The position numbers were made by a program, and so were the translations under genes. 64,000 nucleotides of DNA from an uncultured Gemmataceae bacterium (lineage in GTDB: Bacteria; Planctomycetota; Planctomycetia; Gemmatales; Gemmataceae): NCBI GenBank assembly GCA_937923405.1, contig CALDUY010000015.1:1-64000 (forward strand). The letters run 5' to 3'. Below the pieces are notes generated by a model. It had not been told where the DNA came from, did no database searches, and saw only the letters and a list, made by a program, of their open reading frames with translations. Below, one piece after another: positions 1-9,657 of the stretch. Within the stretch, counting starts at the first letter, position 1; every line of letters begins with the position of its first letter.

Positions 1-97
1 GATAGGTAAGATCGCTTGCCGTAAGTCCAAAGCCATCGGTCGAGGGTGGGTTACCCGCCTTCTCCATCTTCCAACATCGAACTGCCCTGTAGCCTGT

Positions 98-118
98 TCA
101 CGGAAAATCCGTGATTGT
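98..118 (+). terminator. small hairpin, possible terminator of an upstream gene
   Basis: A perfect 7-bp inverted repeat (TCACGGA, loop AAA, TCCGTGA) is followed by TTGTCT. The U-tract is poor, and the gene it might end lies outside the window. The rest of 1-187 shows nothing recognisable. Confidence 0.3.
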
Positions 119-187
119 CTAACAAATTCTGTTTTCAGTCAATCGAGAGCAACTTTCTGCGTCGATCTAGCTTCTTTTAGAGGGAAG

Positions 188-568
188 ATGATGAGAACTA
201 TGCGACGAATTGTAGCATTCGGTTTTGCCCTGGTAGTCGTCCCACTGACACTTGGAGCGGGTAGTATCACGCTAATCGTGACACCTAATCCGGGTGGCAG
301 TTCGGGAATCTTGAAAGGACATGGAACGTGGAGTGTGGGTGCGGGAGAGTCATTTGTATTGATTGAATTTCAAACGCAATTGGAAGATTCGGATCCACCT
401 CAGTACACATATAAAAAAGCCTCTGTAGATGGCGCGGATTGGGAGGCAAATCTCAAGTTGGCTGCAGCAAAATATAAGCCAACTGTCGCAACATTAACAT
501 TCCTCGATGCCGCGAAGAAGACACAGCTAAAGTTCGTGACGAATAATATAACGCAGGAAGTAAAATAA
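188..568 (+). CDS. small secreted protein of unknown function
   Basis: I do not recognise this 126-residue protein. It has an N-terminal signal peptide (residues 1 to about 24: charged MRTMRR, then a hydrophobic core ending in LTLGAGS). The mature part has alternating hydrophobic residues typical of a small beta-rich domain and no cysteines. The ATG at 188 is preceded by AGAGGGAAG, a good ribosome binding site. Composition is clearly more AT-rich than the bulk of the window, as is the next gene. The DUF1559 gene downstream is on the same strand after about 140 bases, so the two could share an accessory block. It is probably exported, but no role can be given. Confidence 0.7.
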   Translation: MMRTMRRIVAFGFALVVVPLTLGAGSITLIVTPNPGGSSGILKGHGTWSVGAGESFVLIEFQTQLEDSDPPQYTYKKASVDGADWEANLKLAAAKYKPTVATLTFLDAAKKTQLKFVTNNITQEVK

Positions 569-707
569 TATCGATCGATCGATCTACCATTCCAGCGAGA
601 TGGAATCAGGAATAATTAGCAGAATGATTGAGGTTACCCAAACATTATCTTAAGATTTTCTCCATTGCGACCGCTCAATAATTCAATTGCGATATAGGAA
701 ATTATCG

Positions 708-1580
708 ATGAGTAATTGCCGCAAAGGGATGACCTTGATCGAGCTATTAGTCGTAATCGCGATCATTGCAGTAATGATTGGTCTATTATTGCCTGCTGTT
801 GCAGCAATTCGAGAAGCTGCTTTGCGGATTAGTAGCTCGAATAATATTCGACAGTGCGTGCTAGCATTGCATCATTATTCGGAGCATAAGGGCAAGCTGC
901 CATCACTTGATGGGTCAAGCAACATATTTCGATTCTCGATGATGTTTGAAATGTTACCCTATGTGGAGGAAGCAAATTTCTATCGAGAATGTATTGAGAC
1001 TGGAAGTGGCACGAGCGCCCACACGGTGCGAATGTATTTAAGCCCAGCAGATCCAACAGTGAATCGAAATCAACCCGACTTAAACTTGGCGAGTTATGGC
1101 GCGAATGCTTACGCCTTTCAGAAGAAATGTAGCATCCCTAAATCATTTCCGGATGGACTTTCAAACACAATAGCATTTGCTGAGCATTATGCCTGGGGCT
1201 GCAATAGTACTCAATTTAGTTGGTTTATAGCCAGACCCCTAATTATTGACTTGCCCCCAAATGAAAGGCTCTACGTGCATCGAGCTACGTTCGCTGAACC
1301 GACAACTATCAACACCGCATTTGGAATACCTTACCCCCCAGATGTTTATCCAGTAACAAGCGACCATCCGCCAGTGTCGATTGGCTCAGAACCGCACTTA
1401 ACTTTTCAGATACGTCCCACTCTGCAGGAATGTAACCCTCGTCTGGCCCAAACTCCTCATTCTAGTGGCATGTTGGTGGGAATGCTCGATGGCAGCGTTC
1501 GCACCCTCTCGGGGAAGACTTCGGCCTCCGTATATTGGGGGCTTGTGACGCACGCCGGTGGAGAGGTACTCAGTGATTAG
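708..1580 (+). CDS. DUF1559 protein with type IV pilin-like N-terminus
   Basis: The protein opens with a type III (prepilin-type) signal: a short basic leader, then [19 protein letters not shown], where cleavage before Met and methylation of the new N-terminus are expected. A single hydrophobic helix and [14 protein letters not shown] follow. This is the DUF1559 family, massively expanded in planctomycetes and thought to form pseudopilin-like surface or secretion components. The C-terminal family signature is present ([19 protein letters not shown]). The ATG at 708 was chosen because AGGAAATT lies just upstream; an in-frame TTG at 687 would only add seven residues. The sequence is AT-rich relative to most of the window. 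The exact role is unknown. Confidence 0.88.
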   Translation: MSNCRKGMTLIELLVVIAIIAVMIGLLLPAVAAIREAALRISSSNNIRQCVLALHHYSEHKGKLPSLDGSSNIFRFSMMFEMLPYVEEANFYRECIETGSGTSAHTVRMYLSPADPTVNRNQPDLNLASYGANAYAFQKKCSIPKSFPDGLSNTIAFAEHYAWGCNSTQFSWFIARPLIIDLPPNERLYVHRATFAEPTTINTAFGIPYPPDVYPVTSDHPPVSIGSEPHLTFQIRPTLQECNPRLAQTPHSSGMLVGMLDGSVRTLSGKTSASVYWGLVTHAGGEVLSD

Positions 1581-1813
1581 TAGCTAACTCTGACAATTAT
1601 GGGAATCGACTCTGTTCTATGGATCGGTGTCGGAACTGATCAGAGCGGTAATTCGCTCCAGTCCCTTCCGTTCGATCGGCATTGGTTGCTGTCCCCTCGC
1701 CTCTCGTTCCGAATTCATGTAGCTCTCGAGGCGGTTTCGGTCCTAGCGAATGCCATCGGCCCTTTTTGGACACTCTTGGTCAAGCTTGCCGGCATTGGAG
1801 ATTTTTCTCTCTG

Positions 1814-3865
1814 TCATCGCTCGCTGATGAGTACCAGAAGCGAGAAGGCCGCGACCTCGTACCGCGTCCAAGGAGGGACGATTGGACCTTGCTCACGAAC
1901 CACAATGTCGTTGGGAGGCGGCAAGGCGGTGTCCACCACGCGATGCCAGATCTTACCATTAGGTGAGGGCGGCACTACGAACATGACCGGCTCACGCCAG
2001 GCATTGAACGCCAAGTAAAAGTCACTGTCCAGCTCGCGTTCCGTGCGTCGACCGTCCAGCACCATCGCCAGAGTACGACTGGAGAAATCCGGCTTGTACG
2101 GTTCGGCACCGTGCCAAACTACATCGCCCGGTTTCATGAACGTCCTTCGCCGCAAGGCTGGATGCCGACGCCGTAAGGCGATCATCTCGCGAACGAAGCG
2201 AAGAAACTCGCTGTTGGTCTGCCCGAGTTCCCAGTTGATCCAGCTAATCTCGTTATCCTGACACCAGGCGTTGTTGTTGCCTTGTTGCGTGCGGAGAAAC
2301 TCGTCGCCGGCAAGCATCATCGGCACGCCTTGGGACAGCATCAGCGTGGCAAACAGATTGCGAACTTGCCGCTGTCGCAGTGCGTTAATCTGGGGATCGT
2401 CGGTCGGCCCCTCGACGCCACAGTTCCAACTACAGTTGTCGTTGTGGCCGTCGCGGTTTTCCTCGCCGTTGCTCCAGTTGTGTTTCTGGTTATAGCTGAC
2501 CAGATCCCAGAGGGTGAAGCCGTCGTGACAAGTAATGAAGTTGATCGAATGGATGGGCTTACGACCGGCTTTCTCATAGAGATCCGCCGACCCGCACAGC
2601 CGCGTCGCCAGCGCCCCGGCCATGCCTGCGTCGCCGCGCCAAAAGCGGCGAACGTCATCACGGTACTTGCCGTTCCACTCGCTCCAACGTCGGCCAGAGG
2701 GGAATCCGCCCACCTGATACAGCCCAGCCGCGTCCCAGGGTTCGGCGATGAGCTTAGTATCAGCGAGTACCCCATCCTGAGCGATTTGATCGATGACGGG
2801 CGGATCGCTTAACACGCGTCCATCGGCGTCGCGACCCAAGACACTGGCTAGATCGAAGCGTAGGCCATCGACGTGCATGTCGGCCACCCAGAAACGCAGA
2901 CAGTTGAGAATCAGATCGCGAATGAGGGGATGGTTGCAATTGACAGTGTTGCCGCATCCCGAAAAGTTGAGGTAGCCTCCATCTGGGGCGATCATGTAAT
3001 AGAGGCGATTGTCGATCCCCCGAAACGAGACTGTGCGACCGCGATAATCGCCCTCCCCAGTGTGGTTGAAGACCACGTCGAGAATGACCTCAATGCCTGC
3101 GGCATGGAAGGCGCGGACCATGTCGCGGAACTCACTGATCTGGCCGTGATCGGCTCCGCTGGCGGCGTAGGAGGCTTTAGGAGCAGCGAAGGCAATACTG
3201 TTGTAGCCCCAAAAGTTGCGGAGCTTTTCGCCAGTTTCCGGATTAAAAAACGGACAATCACACTCGTCAAACTCGTGAATAGGCAGTAGTTCGACCGCGG
3301 TGATCCCCAGCGATTGCAGGTAGGGGATTTTTTCCACTAGTCCCGCGAAGGTGCCCGGATGAGCGCTGCCGGACGAAGGGTGACAGCTGAAGCCGCGCAC
3401 GTGCAGTTCGTAGATGATGGTGTCTTCGATCGGGTTTAACGGCGGAACGTCTTCCTGCCAGTGGTAAGGTCGGCGAACAAACAGGCTGCGGCGCGCCGAG
3501 TCGACAACAATATCGCCAGTGCAGCCCCAGGTCGCGCCGCCGGTGAGCATGGGCGAGGTCGGATCGAGCAACACCAGAGACGGATCGAAGGCGTGTCCGG
3601 GGCCGCGTGGCCCATCAACCCGCCAGCCGTAGCTGAACAGAGGGGGCAGCCCGCCGATCAAGACGTGCCAATGGTAGCCGGTCCGATTACGGCGAGGATG
3701 CAGGGGAATCTCGGCGATGGGGTCGAAGCTATCGGCGGGGAAAATCACCAGGCTAACCTGGGTTGCCGCACGCGATAGCAGCGCAAAATTAACCCCATCC
3801 GGAACCGCGGTCGCCCCCAGCGGGAGCGATCTGCCCCGAGCGATGCGCAGGTTGAGCGTGGTCAC
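1814..3865 (-). CDS. glgX: glycogen debranching enzyme (isoamylase-type, GH13)
   Basis: A cytoplasmic alpha-1,6-glucosidase that trims branches from phosphorylase-limit glycogen. The N-terminal 100 or so residues form a CBM48/isoamylase-N domain (GVNFALLSRAATQVSLVIF). The GH13 barrel motifs follow in order: DVVFNHTGEG (region I), GLRFDLASVL with the Asp nucleophile (region II), LIAEPWDAAG with the acid/base Glu (region III) and INFITCHDGFTLWDL (region IV). These, and the length of 683 residues from this start, fit GlgX/TreX. The GTG at 3865 is chosen because similarity begins there. The frame stays open up to 4150, but those extra 95 residues look non-coding. It is divergent from rho, and no other glycogen gene is in the window. 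Confidence 0.92.
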   Translation of the reverse strand: MTTLNLRIARGRSLPLGATAVPDGVNFALLSRAATQVSLVIFPADSFDPIAEIPLHPRRNRTGYHWHVLIGGLPPLFSYGWRVDGPRGPGHAFDPSLVLLDPTSPMLTGGATWGCTGDIVVDSARRSLFVRRPYHWQEDVPPLNPIEDTIIYELHVRGFSCHPSSGSAHPGTFAGLVEKIPYLQSLGITAVELLPIHEFDECDCPFFNPETGEKLRNFWGYNSIAFAAPKASYAASGADHGQISEFRDMVRAFHAAGIEVILDVVFNHTGEGDYRGRTVSFRGIDNRLYYMIAPDGGYLNFSGCGNTVNCNHPLIRDLILNCLRFWVADMHVDGLRFDLASVLGRDADGRVLSDPPVIDQIAQDGVLADTKLIAEPWDAAGLYQVGGFPSGRRWSEWNGKYRDDVRRFWRGDAGMAGALATRLCGSADLYEKAGRKPIHSINFITCHDGFTLWDLVSYNQKHNWSNGEENRDGHNDNCSWNCGVEGPTDDPQINALRQRQVRNLFATLMLSQGVPMMLAGDEFLRTQQGNNNAWCQDNEISWINWELGQTNSEFLRFVREMIALRRRHPALRRRTFMKPGDVVWHGAEPYKPDFSSRTLAMVLDGRRTERELDSDFYLAFNAWREPVMFVVPPSPNGKIWHRVVDTALPPPNDIVVREQGPIVPPWTRYEVAAFSLLVLISER

Positions 3866-4277
3866 TTGGTCTGTTGTTCTCCAAAGAGGCAGGTTTCCCT
3901 GGGAGAATACCAAGGAAAGAAGTTGCGACAAGTGGGAAGTCCAGGCAAGTAAATACTTTCCGAGGGGAGAGAAGACGAAAGCGGCAGAATTGTCCAGAAT
4001 GCTCTCTGGAAAACTGGCAAAGGTCTTGTACAATAAGAAACGAGGACACGCCTGGTGGTTGTGTCCTTTGTCCGCTGGCTTCACTTTCTCCCTCCCCCGA
4101 CTCACAACTTCGATGAGTTTCGTGCCGGGGGGTCGCGTTGAAGTCCGCAATTTTTGGTGGTTGCTGATCTACCCTGAAACTAGGTTTTTAGAGGAAACCT
4201 CTTTTCCATCAGCGCACAATAAGTTTTATTTGACTCGCATCTGATTGCGAAATTGATCTAACTTCGGAGGATGATTC
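3866..4277. other. intergenic region between divergent glgX and rho
   Basis: About 410 bases lie between the glgX GTG and the rho ATG. The part nearest rho is AT-rich (4150-4260, with AATAAGTTTTATTTG around 4218-4232), as expected for a promoter and rho leader. I could not fix a -35/-10 pair. An in-frame extension of glgX covers part of it but has no protein-like character. Confidence 0.5.
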
Positions 4278-5714
4278 ATGGCCGTCGCTCGCGGCGACGA
4301 TGGTGCGGGCAATTCGACCCGCCGACGGGTACTTCGTAAACCCACTTCCAGCGCTACAGTCAGTTCTGATACGCCTTTACCACCGACGGTGGCCACCTCG
4401 CACGCCCCGACGATGGTCCCGGCCGCTCCGCCGATGCGCTCCGCTCCGCCTGGCCTTCGGTTGGATGATCTTTATCGTTTGCCCATGCCCAAGCTGTTCG
4501 CGCTGGCCGAACGCGAAGGCATTCACGAACATTCGGGCATGACCCGCGTCCAACTGATTATCGCTATCGTCCGCAAGCAGATCGAACGCAGCGAGGTAGT
4601 ACGCGGCTCGGGAACCCTGGAAGTCCTGCCCGATGGCTACGGCTTCTTGCGTAGCGCGGCTCACAACTATCTGGCCTCTCCCGAGGATATTTATGTCTCT
4701 CCCTCGCAGATCCGCCGGTTGGGCTTGCGAACCGGTCTGGTCGTCGAGGGGCCGATCCGTCTGCCGATCGAGGGGCAGGAGAACTTCGCCTTGATGCAGG
4801 TGGAGTCGGTCAACGGCCATCCGCCCGAAGACAAACTACGCCCAACCGTTTTCGAGGATCTCACCCCGCTGCATCCCAACAAGCGGTTGATCCTGGAAAC
4901 CACCGGCGAGGAACTATCTACCCGCGTCGTCGATCTATTCACGCCGATCGGTAAGGGGCAGCGAGGCCTGATCGTCTCGCCACCTCGCGCAGGCAAGACC
5001 GTCCTGTTGGCCAAAATCGCTCAGGCTTTGAAGAAAAACCATCCCGAGTGCTATCTGATCGTCTTGCTCATCGACGAACGACCGGAAGAAGTGACGGAAA
5101 TGCAGCGCAACGTCGTCGGCCCCAATGCCGAGGTCGTGGCCAGCACCTTCGACGAACCCGCCCAGGAACATGTCCACGTCAGCGAGATCGCCTTGGAGAA
5201 GGCCAAGCGCATGGTCGAGGATGGCCGAGATGTGGTCATCCTGCTGGACTCGATTACCCGCCTGGCCCGGGCGCACAATACCGAGGCTCCCTCGGGCGGA
5301 CGACTGCTCTCTGGCGGTCTCGACTCCAACGCCATGCAAAAACCGAAGCGATTCTTCGGCGCAGCCCGCAACATCGAAGAGGGCGGCAGCCTGACCATTC
5401 TGGCCACGGCGTTGATCGACACCGGCTCGCGCATGGACGAGGTGATCTTTGAAGAATTCAAAGGCACCGGCAACATGGAAGTGCATCTTGATCGTCGACT
5501 GGTCGATAAGCGTGTCTGGCCGGCCATCGACATCAACAGTTCCGGCACCCGCAAGGAAGAACTGCTGATGCACCCCGAGGAGGTCGAGCGCGTCCGTGCC
5601 CTGCGACGTGTTCTGGCCGACATGCACCCCACCGAAGCGATGGAGTTGGTTCTCAACCGCATGCGCAAGACTAAGAGCAACGCTGAATTCTTGCTCAGCA
5701 TGAACTTCGGGTGA
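4278..5714 (+). CDS. rho: transcription termination factor Rho
   Basis: The hexameric RNA-dependent ATPase that ends transcription at Rho-dependent sites. Residues 1-60 are a Pro/Ala/Thr-rich extension. The Rho N-terminal helical domain ([20 protein letters not shown]) follows, then the cold-shock-like RNA-binding domain ([15 protein letters not shown]). The ATPase core has Walker [12 protein letters not shown] near residue 234, the [13 protein letters not shown] stretch, Walker [18 protein letters not shown], and [10 protein letters not shown]. The ATG is preceded by CGGAGG seven bases upstream. It is full length (478 aa), larger than E. coli Rho because of the N-terminal extension. It stands alone, and the next gene is convergent. 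Confidence 0.97.
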   Translation: MAVARGDDGAGNSTRRRVLRKPTSSATVSSDTPLPPTVATSHAPTMVPAAPPMRSAPPGLRLDDLYRLPMPKLFALAEREGIHEHSGMTRVQLIIAIVRKQIERSEVVRGSGTLEVLPDGYGFLRSAAHNYLASPEDIYVSPSQIRRLGLRTGLVVEGPIRLPIEGQENFALMQVESVNGHPPEDKLRPTVFEDLTPLHPNKRLILETTGEELSTRVVDLFTPIGKGQRGLIVSPPRAGKTVLLAKIAQALKKNHPECYLIVLLIDERPEEVTEMQRNVVGPNAEVVASTFDEPAQEHVHVSEIALEKAKRMVEDGRDVVILLDSITRLARAHNTEAPSGGRLLSGGLDSNAMQKPKRFFGAARNIEEGGSLTILATALIDTGSRMDEVIFEEFKGTGNMEVHLDRRLVDKRVWPAIDINSSGTRKEELLMHPEEVERVRALRRVLADMHPTEAMELVLNRMRKTKSNAEFLLSMNFG

Positions 5715-5733
5715 GCCACCGCAGCGATCGGAG

Positions 5734-5763
5734 CCGCACTCGGTATCAGACCCGGTGCGGTTT
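5734..5763 (+). terminator. hairpin between convergent genes after rho
   Basis: CCGCAC pairs with GTGCGG, with CGG/CCG continuing the stem after a one-base bulge (5734-5760), followed by TTT. It sits between the rho stop and the 3' end of the convergent gene. The U-tract is short, so it is a weak terminator candidate. Confidence 0.35.
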
Positions 5764-5777
5764 CGACGGACCTGCTC

Positions 5778-6560
5778 TTATCCTTCCGGGTCGATCTGGG
5801 GAATCTCTTCCTCGTCTTCCCTCATCGGCATGTCCATCTCGGCCCTGCCGCCGCTGGACTCAGAAGGTTCCTGGTGTCCGCCGCCTTGAAGCTTGCGCAC
5901 GTCGAACGGTTCGCGAACGAGCTTCCCTTCCAACAGTTCCGGCGGCACGAGGATGCGCTCCTCCGGCTCAGTCTGCGAGGTGGTGACGAATCTGCCTAGA
6001 GGCGCAGTCGTCTTTAGCTCAAAAAGATATCCGGAAAATAGATGATCTGAACTAGTGTCGAAGCGGTTATGTGTATCGGCGGCGAGCAGTGGTTGTGCGA
6101 CGTAGCCCGGCGGATCGTCCGTCTCGATCGCTGTGGTGTAGTAAATCTCTGGGTCGTCGTCGGGAAACTCCGGCACAAGGATCGGTTGGCCAAGCTGCAC
6201 GAGGTGGTCGTCGTCCGAGCCGATCAGCGTCACTGGAGGAGCGAACGTATCTCCCAGGAGAACGTACTCCACATCGTCGGAGCCGATCACTTCGATGTCG
6301 GCAACCGCGGCAGATGCGCCGTCGAACAGCAACTCGGGGACACGGCCAACCAACGTGACCTCGATTCTTCCGCCGGCCCGAGAGATGAGCAGCGTGTCCG
6401 GCAGGCCATCTCCTCCGAGCAGATGCTGACGTAGGTCGATGCGCAGCGTGAATTGCTCCGGGTCGCCGGCGTGCGGCACCAAGGTTGTCGAGGGAACCAA
6501 CCGGGCATGCAACGGCTCCAAGCCAGGCTTGGCTGGAGGATGTTCTTGCTTCGTGCGCAT
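5778..6560 (-). CDS. hypothetical protein with acidic C-terminal tail
   Basis: I do not recognise a family. The 260-residue protein has no signal peptide. It contains several beta-rich stretches ([40 protein letters not shown]) that look like repeats of a small barrel, and ends in a Ser/Gly then Glu/Asp-rich tail ([15 protein letters not shown]). The ATG has GGAG about ten bases upstream. Overlapping frames on both strands are shorter and arginine/proline-rich, which favours this frame. It is convergent with rho and divergent from the lactonase gene. Function unknown. Confidence 0.55.
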   Translation of the reverse strand: MRTKQEHPPAKPGLEPLHARLVPSTTLVPHAGDPEQFTLRIDLRQHLLGGDGLPDTLLISRAGGRIEVTLVGRVPELLFDGASAAVADIEVIGSDDVEYVLLGDTFAPPVTLIGSDDDHLVQLGQPILVPEFPDDDPEIYYTTAIETDDPPGYVAQPLLAADTHNRFDTSSDHLFSGYLFELKTTAPLGRFVTTSQTEPEERILVPPELLEGKLVREPFDVRKLQGGGHQEPSESSGGRAEMDMPMREDEEEIPQIDPEG

Positions 6561-6659
6561 GAGGAAGCGGCTCCACCGTGTCCGGGCGACCGTGTGGCTG
6601 GTAAGATCTCTCGACCAGGAGAATTTTCCGCTGCATAGCTTTTCTCAAGGAGTCTGTCC

Positions 6660-7814
6660 ATGCGACTTTTGCTGGTCACCAGTTTCGCGGTCTTCGCTCT
6701 GTTGCCACTGCTCCCCGCGGCGGACGACAAGAAACCGGAGAAGTTCCGCGTCTACGTAGGCACCTATACCCGAGGCACCCGCAGCGAAGGGATCTATCGC
6801 ACTGATTTGGATTTGGCCACGGGGAAACTGTCTCCTCCGGTGCTGGCGGGCAAAACCGTGAACCCCAGTTTCCTCGCCATCCATCCGACCGGCAAGTACC
6901 TCTACTCCTGCGGGGAAATCGCCGACTTTGAAGGCAAAAAGAATGTCGGAGCGATCAACGCCTTCGCTATCAACGACTCAGGCGATCTGACCTTCCTCAA
7001 CGCCCAGTCGTCCGAAGGAGCAGCTCCGTGTCACATCGTTCTGGACAAGGCGGGCAAATACGCATTCTGCGCCAACTACGGCGGTGGCAACGTGGCGGTG
7101 CTTCCGATTGGCCCCGACGGCAAACTGGACAAGGCCAGTGGTTTTGTCCAGCACAAAGGCTCGAGCGTGAACAAGGCTCGCCAGACCGCTCCCCATGCTC
7201 ACTCCATCAATCTCGACGCCAGCAACAAGTTCGCCTTCGTTGCCGATCTGGGGCTGGACAAAGTCTTGATCTATAAATTCGATCCGGTAAAGGGCACACT
7301 CACCCCTAACGATCCCGCCGAAGTCGCCACCGCCCCAGGAGCTGGTCCGCGACATTTCGCCTTTCATCCCAACGGCAAGTACGCCTACGTCATCAACGAA
7401 ATGAATATGACGATCAACACGCTGGCCTACGACCCGACCACGGGCAAGCTCGAAATCCTTCAGACTGTGCCGACTAAGGACAAGGTGGAGCGTGGCGACT
7501 CGACCGCCGAAGTCGTCGTCCATCCTAGCGGAAAATTCGTCTACGGCTCGAATCGAGGCGACAATCGCATCGCCATCTTCCAGTGCGACGAGAACACCGG
7601 CAAGCTGACGCCAGCTGGCCATCAGGGCAAGGATGTCAAGACGCCGCGCAACTTCGCTATCGATCCGACCGGCACCTACTGCCTGGTAGCCAATCAAGAC
7701 GGACACTCGGTGATCGTCTTCCGGATCGACCAGAAGACTGGTGCCTTGGAGCCGACCGACCATAAAGTTGAGATTCCGGCTCCGGTATGTCTGCGTATGC
7801 TGCCACTGCCGTAA
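6660..7814 (+). CDS. lactonase-family seven-bladed beta-propeller, exported
   Basis: This belongs to the lactonase beta-propeller family (PF10282) that includes E. coli 6-phosphogluconolactonase YbhE/Pgl. It shows a signal peptide (MRLLLVTSFAVFALLPLLPA-A), the family start VYVGTYTRGTRSEGIYR, and repeated blades of the type NPSFLAIHPTGKYLYS, GPRHFAFHPNGKYAYVINE and VVVHPSGKFVYGSNRG. The length of 384 aa is usual. The ribosome binding site is AAGGAG. Because it is exported, the substrate may not be cytoplasmic 6-phosphogluconolactone; secreted planctomycete members are often annotated only as lactonases. It is a single gene, convergent with fhcD. Confidence 0.85.
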   Translation: MRLLLVTSFAVFALLPLLPAADDKKPEKFRVYVGTYTRGTRSEGIYRTDLDLATGKLSPPVLAGKTVNPSFLAIHPTGKYLYSCGEIADFEGKKNVGAINAFAINDSGDLTFLNAQSSEGAAPCHIVLDKAGKYAFCANYGGGNVAVLPIGPDGKLDKASGFVQHKGSSVNKARQTAPHAHSINLDASNKFAFVADLGLDKVLIYKFDPVKGTLTPNDPAEVATAPGAGPRHFAFHPNGKYAYVINEMNMTINTLAYDPTTGKLEILQTVPTKDKVERGDSTAEVVVHPSGKFVYGSNRGDNRIAIFQCDENTGKLTPAGHQGKDVKTPRNFAIDPTGTYCLVANQDGHSVIVFRIDQKTGALEPTDHKVEIPAPVCLRMLPLP

Positions 7815-7833
7815 AGCAGCTCCGCCAGGCAAG

Positions 7834-8733
7834 TCACGCCGAGCGTGGCTGTAGGTAGATGAAACTCTTGCCTAGACGTCCGCCGTAATTGCCTGCCGAG
7901 ATACGCACCAGACCGGGCGTGTCTCGGGCGGCAGCGATGGCCCGTTGCGTCGCTTCAGCAATGGTGACCAGATCGCGACCGTTGAGAATAATTTCCATGA
8001 CCGAACCAACTCCAGCGGGTAGACGCGACCGCGCGCCGAGTTGGTCTCGCAGCGTGGGGCAAAACTCGGCATAAGTGCTGGCGACGGTGAACTTGTAGCG
8101 GCTGCCAGCCTTGGAACCGCTGGCGGCGATGCCGCCGGGGAATGGCTGAATGACGCCGGCCACCGTCGCCGCCGCAGCACTGCCTCGTTCGGCAGCGAGC
8201 AGCGCCGCATCTAAGTCACACCCCATGAACCACAGATTGCCGCCCATCAGCCCCTCGTGCCAGCCAAATCGGCGATCAATCACAAACTCCCCACCCAGAA
8301 TCGGAATAACCCAAACGCGGCGACCGAACCGTTCGTCGCGGAACTGGTAGCCGTCGCCAAAAAAAGCAATTTTGCGACCGAGTTTGTAGTGATTCTCCCC
8401 AGGATTGGGACAGAAACAGGCCGTGGTCGGACACGTTAAGACATTCTGACTGAGTCGCGTCAGCAGTGAGCGTTCCAGTGCTTCGACGCGATCTTTGCGA
8501 AAGCGGGGAACATGGAACTGGAGCAACGCGCCGGGTCGACCATCAGGCGTTTCGGACGGTTCGACATAACGATCCAGGCCGGCCTCACAATCGCAGAGGA
8601 TACTGCTGGAGGCGTGTCCGGTCGCCGCCTGAATGGCGTGGTCCAGCCAGACTCGGTCCCGCGCAGTGACTAGCACCTCCGCGTAGATACTGCGAAATGC
8701 CTCGGCATAAGTATCTTCGACCTCAGCGCTCAT
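7834..8733 (-). CDS. fhcD: formylmethanofuran--H4MPT formyltransferase
   Basis: Transfers the formyl group between 5-formyl-H4MPT and a methanofuran-type carrier, part of the H4MPT-dependent C1 oxidation route shared by methanogens, methylotrophs and many planctomycetes. Family signatures run along the whole protein: VEDTYAEAFRSIYAEVLVTA, CEAGLDRYVEPSETPDGRPG, KIAFFGDGYQFRDERFGRRV, WVIPILGGEFVIDRRFG, VIQPFPGGIAASGSKAGS, FCPTLRD and VRISAGNYGGRLGKS. The length of 299 aa matches archaeal Ftr and bacterial FhcD. The start overlaps the stop of the upstream cyclo-ligase by four bases (ATGA), so the two are translated together. The other Fhc subunits (A, B, C), mch and fae are not in the window. 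Confidence 0.93.
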   Translation of the reverse strand: MSAEVEDTYAEAFRSIYAEVLVTARDRVWLDHAIQAATGHASSSILCDCEAGLDRYVEPSETPDGRPGALLQFHVPRFRKDRVEALERSLLTRLSQNVLTCPTTACFCPNPGENHYKLGRKIAFFGDGYQFRDERFGRRVWVIPILGGEFVIDRRFGWHEGLMGGNLWFMGCDLDAALLAAERGSAAAATVAGVIQPFPGGIAASGSKAGSRYKFTVASTYAEFCPTLRDQLGARSRLPAGVGSVMEIILNGRDLVTIAEATQRAIAAARDTPGLVRISAGNYGGRLGKSFIYLQPRSA

Positions 8734-9326
8734 ACTCGTCGTCCTTGGCCGATGTAGATCGTTTGTTCGGTGATGATACGATCCATGAAGATGTCATGCT
8801 CCTCAGTGGGAATCTCGTCGAACAGCTGGCACTCGAAGGCTAGGGCGACCAGCAGCGTGTCGGGCCGCGCTTGCCAGAGCAGCTTGTCATAGTAGCCGAA
8901 GCCGTGGCCCATGCGACCGCCACGTCGATCGAACGCCACGCCGGGCACGACGATCAAATCGATCTCTTCGACGGCTACCCGCTTTTCTGGCAGGGTTCTT
9001 AACTCCACTTTCGGTTCGAGAATGCGATACATCCCCAGCGAGAGTTCACTCATGTCGGTGAGGTGGAACAGTTCCAGTTGCCCCTCGACACAGTAGGGGA
9101 CAACGATTTTTTTGCCCTGTTTGAGAGCCTCCGGCAGGTAGTGTCGGGTGCGTACTTCACTGCGTGCATCGACGTAGTAGAGGATCGTTTTGGCAGACTG
9201 ATAGCTCGGCAGAGAGACGAGTTGTTCACAGATGTGACGGCTCAGTTCGTCTTTGTTTTCCTGAGCGTTTCGGTTGGCGTGAGCCTGTTCGCGCAGTGCT
9301 TTTTTTCGGGAAGCCAGTTCTGTCAT
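8730..9326 (-). CDS. 5-formyltetrahydrofolate cyclo-ligase family protein
   Basis: Members convert 5-formyl-tetrahydrofolate to 5,10-methenyl-tetrahydrofolate using ATP. The 198-residue protein has the basic N-terminal helix (SRKKALREQAHANR), the SYQSAKTILYYV strand, and the signature VVPGVAFDRRGGRMGHGFGYYDKLL with its Gly-rich ATP/phosphate loop. It is the first gene of a two-gene operon, and its stop overlaps the start of fhcD by four bases. That coupling to an H4MPT enzyme makes a folate-only role doubtful. Acting on a formyl-H4MPT by-product, or linking the two pterin pools, is a reasonable inference. The upstream region (9327-9657) holds its promoter. Confidence 0.9.
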   Translation of the reverse strand: MTELASRKKALREQAHANRNAQENKDELSRHICEQLVSLPSYQSAKTILYYVDARSEVRTRHYLPEALKQGKKIVVPYCVEGQLELFHLTDMSELSLGMYRILEPKVELRTLPEKRVAVEEIDLIVVPGVAFDRRGGRMGHGFGYYDKLLWQARPDTLLVALAFECQLFDEIPTEEHDIFMDRIITEQTIYIGQGRRV

Positions 9327-9657
9327 GTCGGTTCCATTTAAGTCCTCTCAGAGATCCGTTTGCTGTGCGACGAGGCAGACAGAAACGCTCTGATTGTCTG
9401 TAGAAGTTATAGCGGTTGCATCAGGCATGTCCCGGCGCAGCTGCGCCAGGTCGTGCCCTCGGTTTGCAATCGCTCCAGACTGCAGGATCGTACTGGGATT
9501 GCTTCGACTGGCCAGTACCTCTGGCCTGTACAGTTGGACTAACCCTGCACGTTTACCAGTCTCTCTGAAGAAACTATTCCTCGTTGCGATCGCCGACTGG
9601 GGTGGATCCCTCGCTTCGGCATACAATGCAAGCACGGAGCAGAAAGCGAGGAAGAGC
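9327..9657. other. divergent promoter region, no gene seen
   Basis: This lies between the cyclo-ligase/fhcD operon (minus) and the lipoprotein gene (plus). The frame of the lipoprotein stays open upstream, but there is no protein-like character and the lipoprotein signal starts only at 9658. No clear promoter consensus or RNA structure was found. Confidence 0.45.

Noticed and set aside
3866..4150. N-terminal extension of GlgX by 95 residues
   Set aside because: No resemblance to GlgX; the CBM48 domain starts at the GTG at 3865, and the extra residues have no protein-like pattern.
9394..9657. N-terminal extension of the lipoprotein
   Set aside because: A lipoprotein signal peptide begins at 9658 with a ribosome binding site; an upstream extension would bury it.
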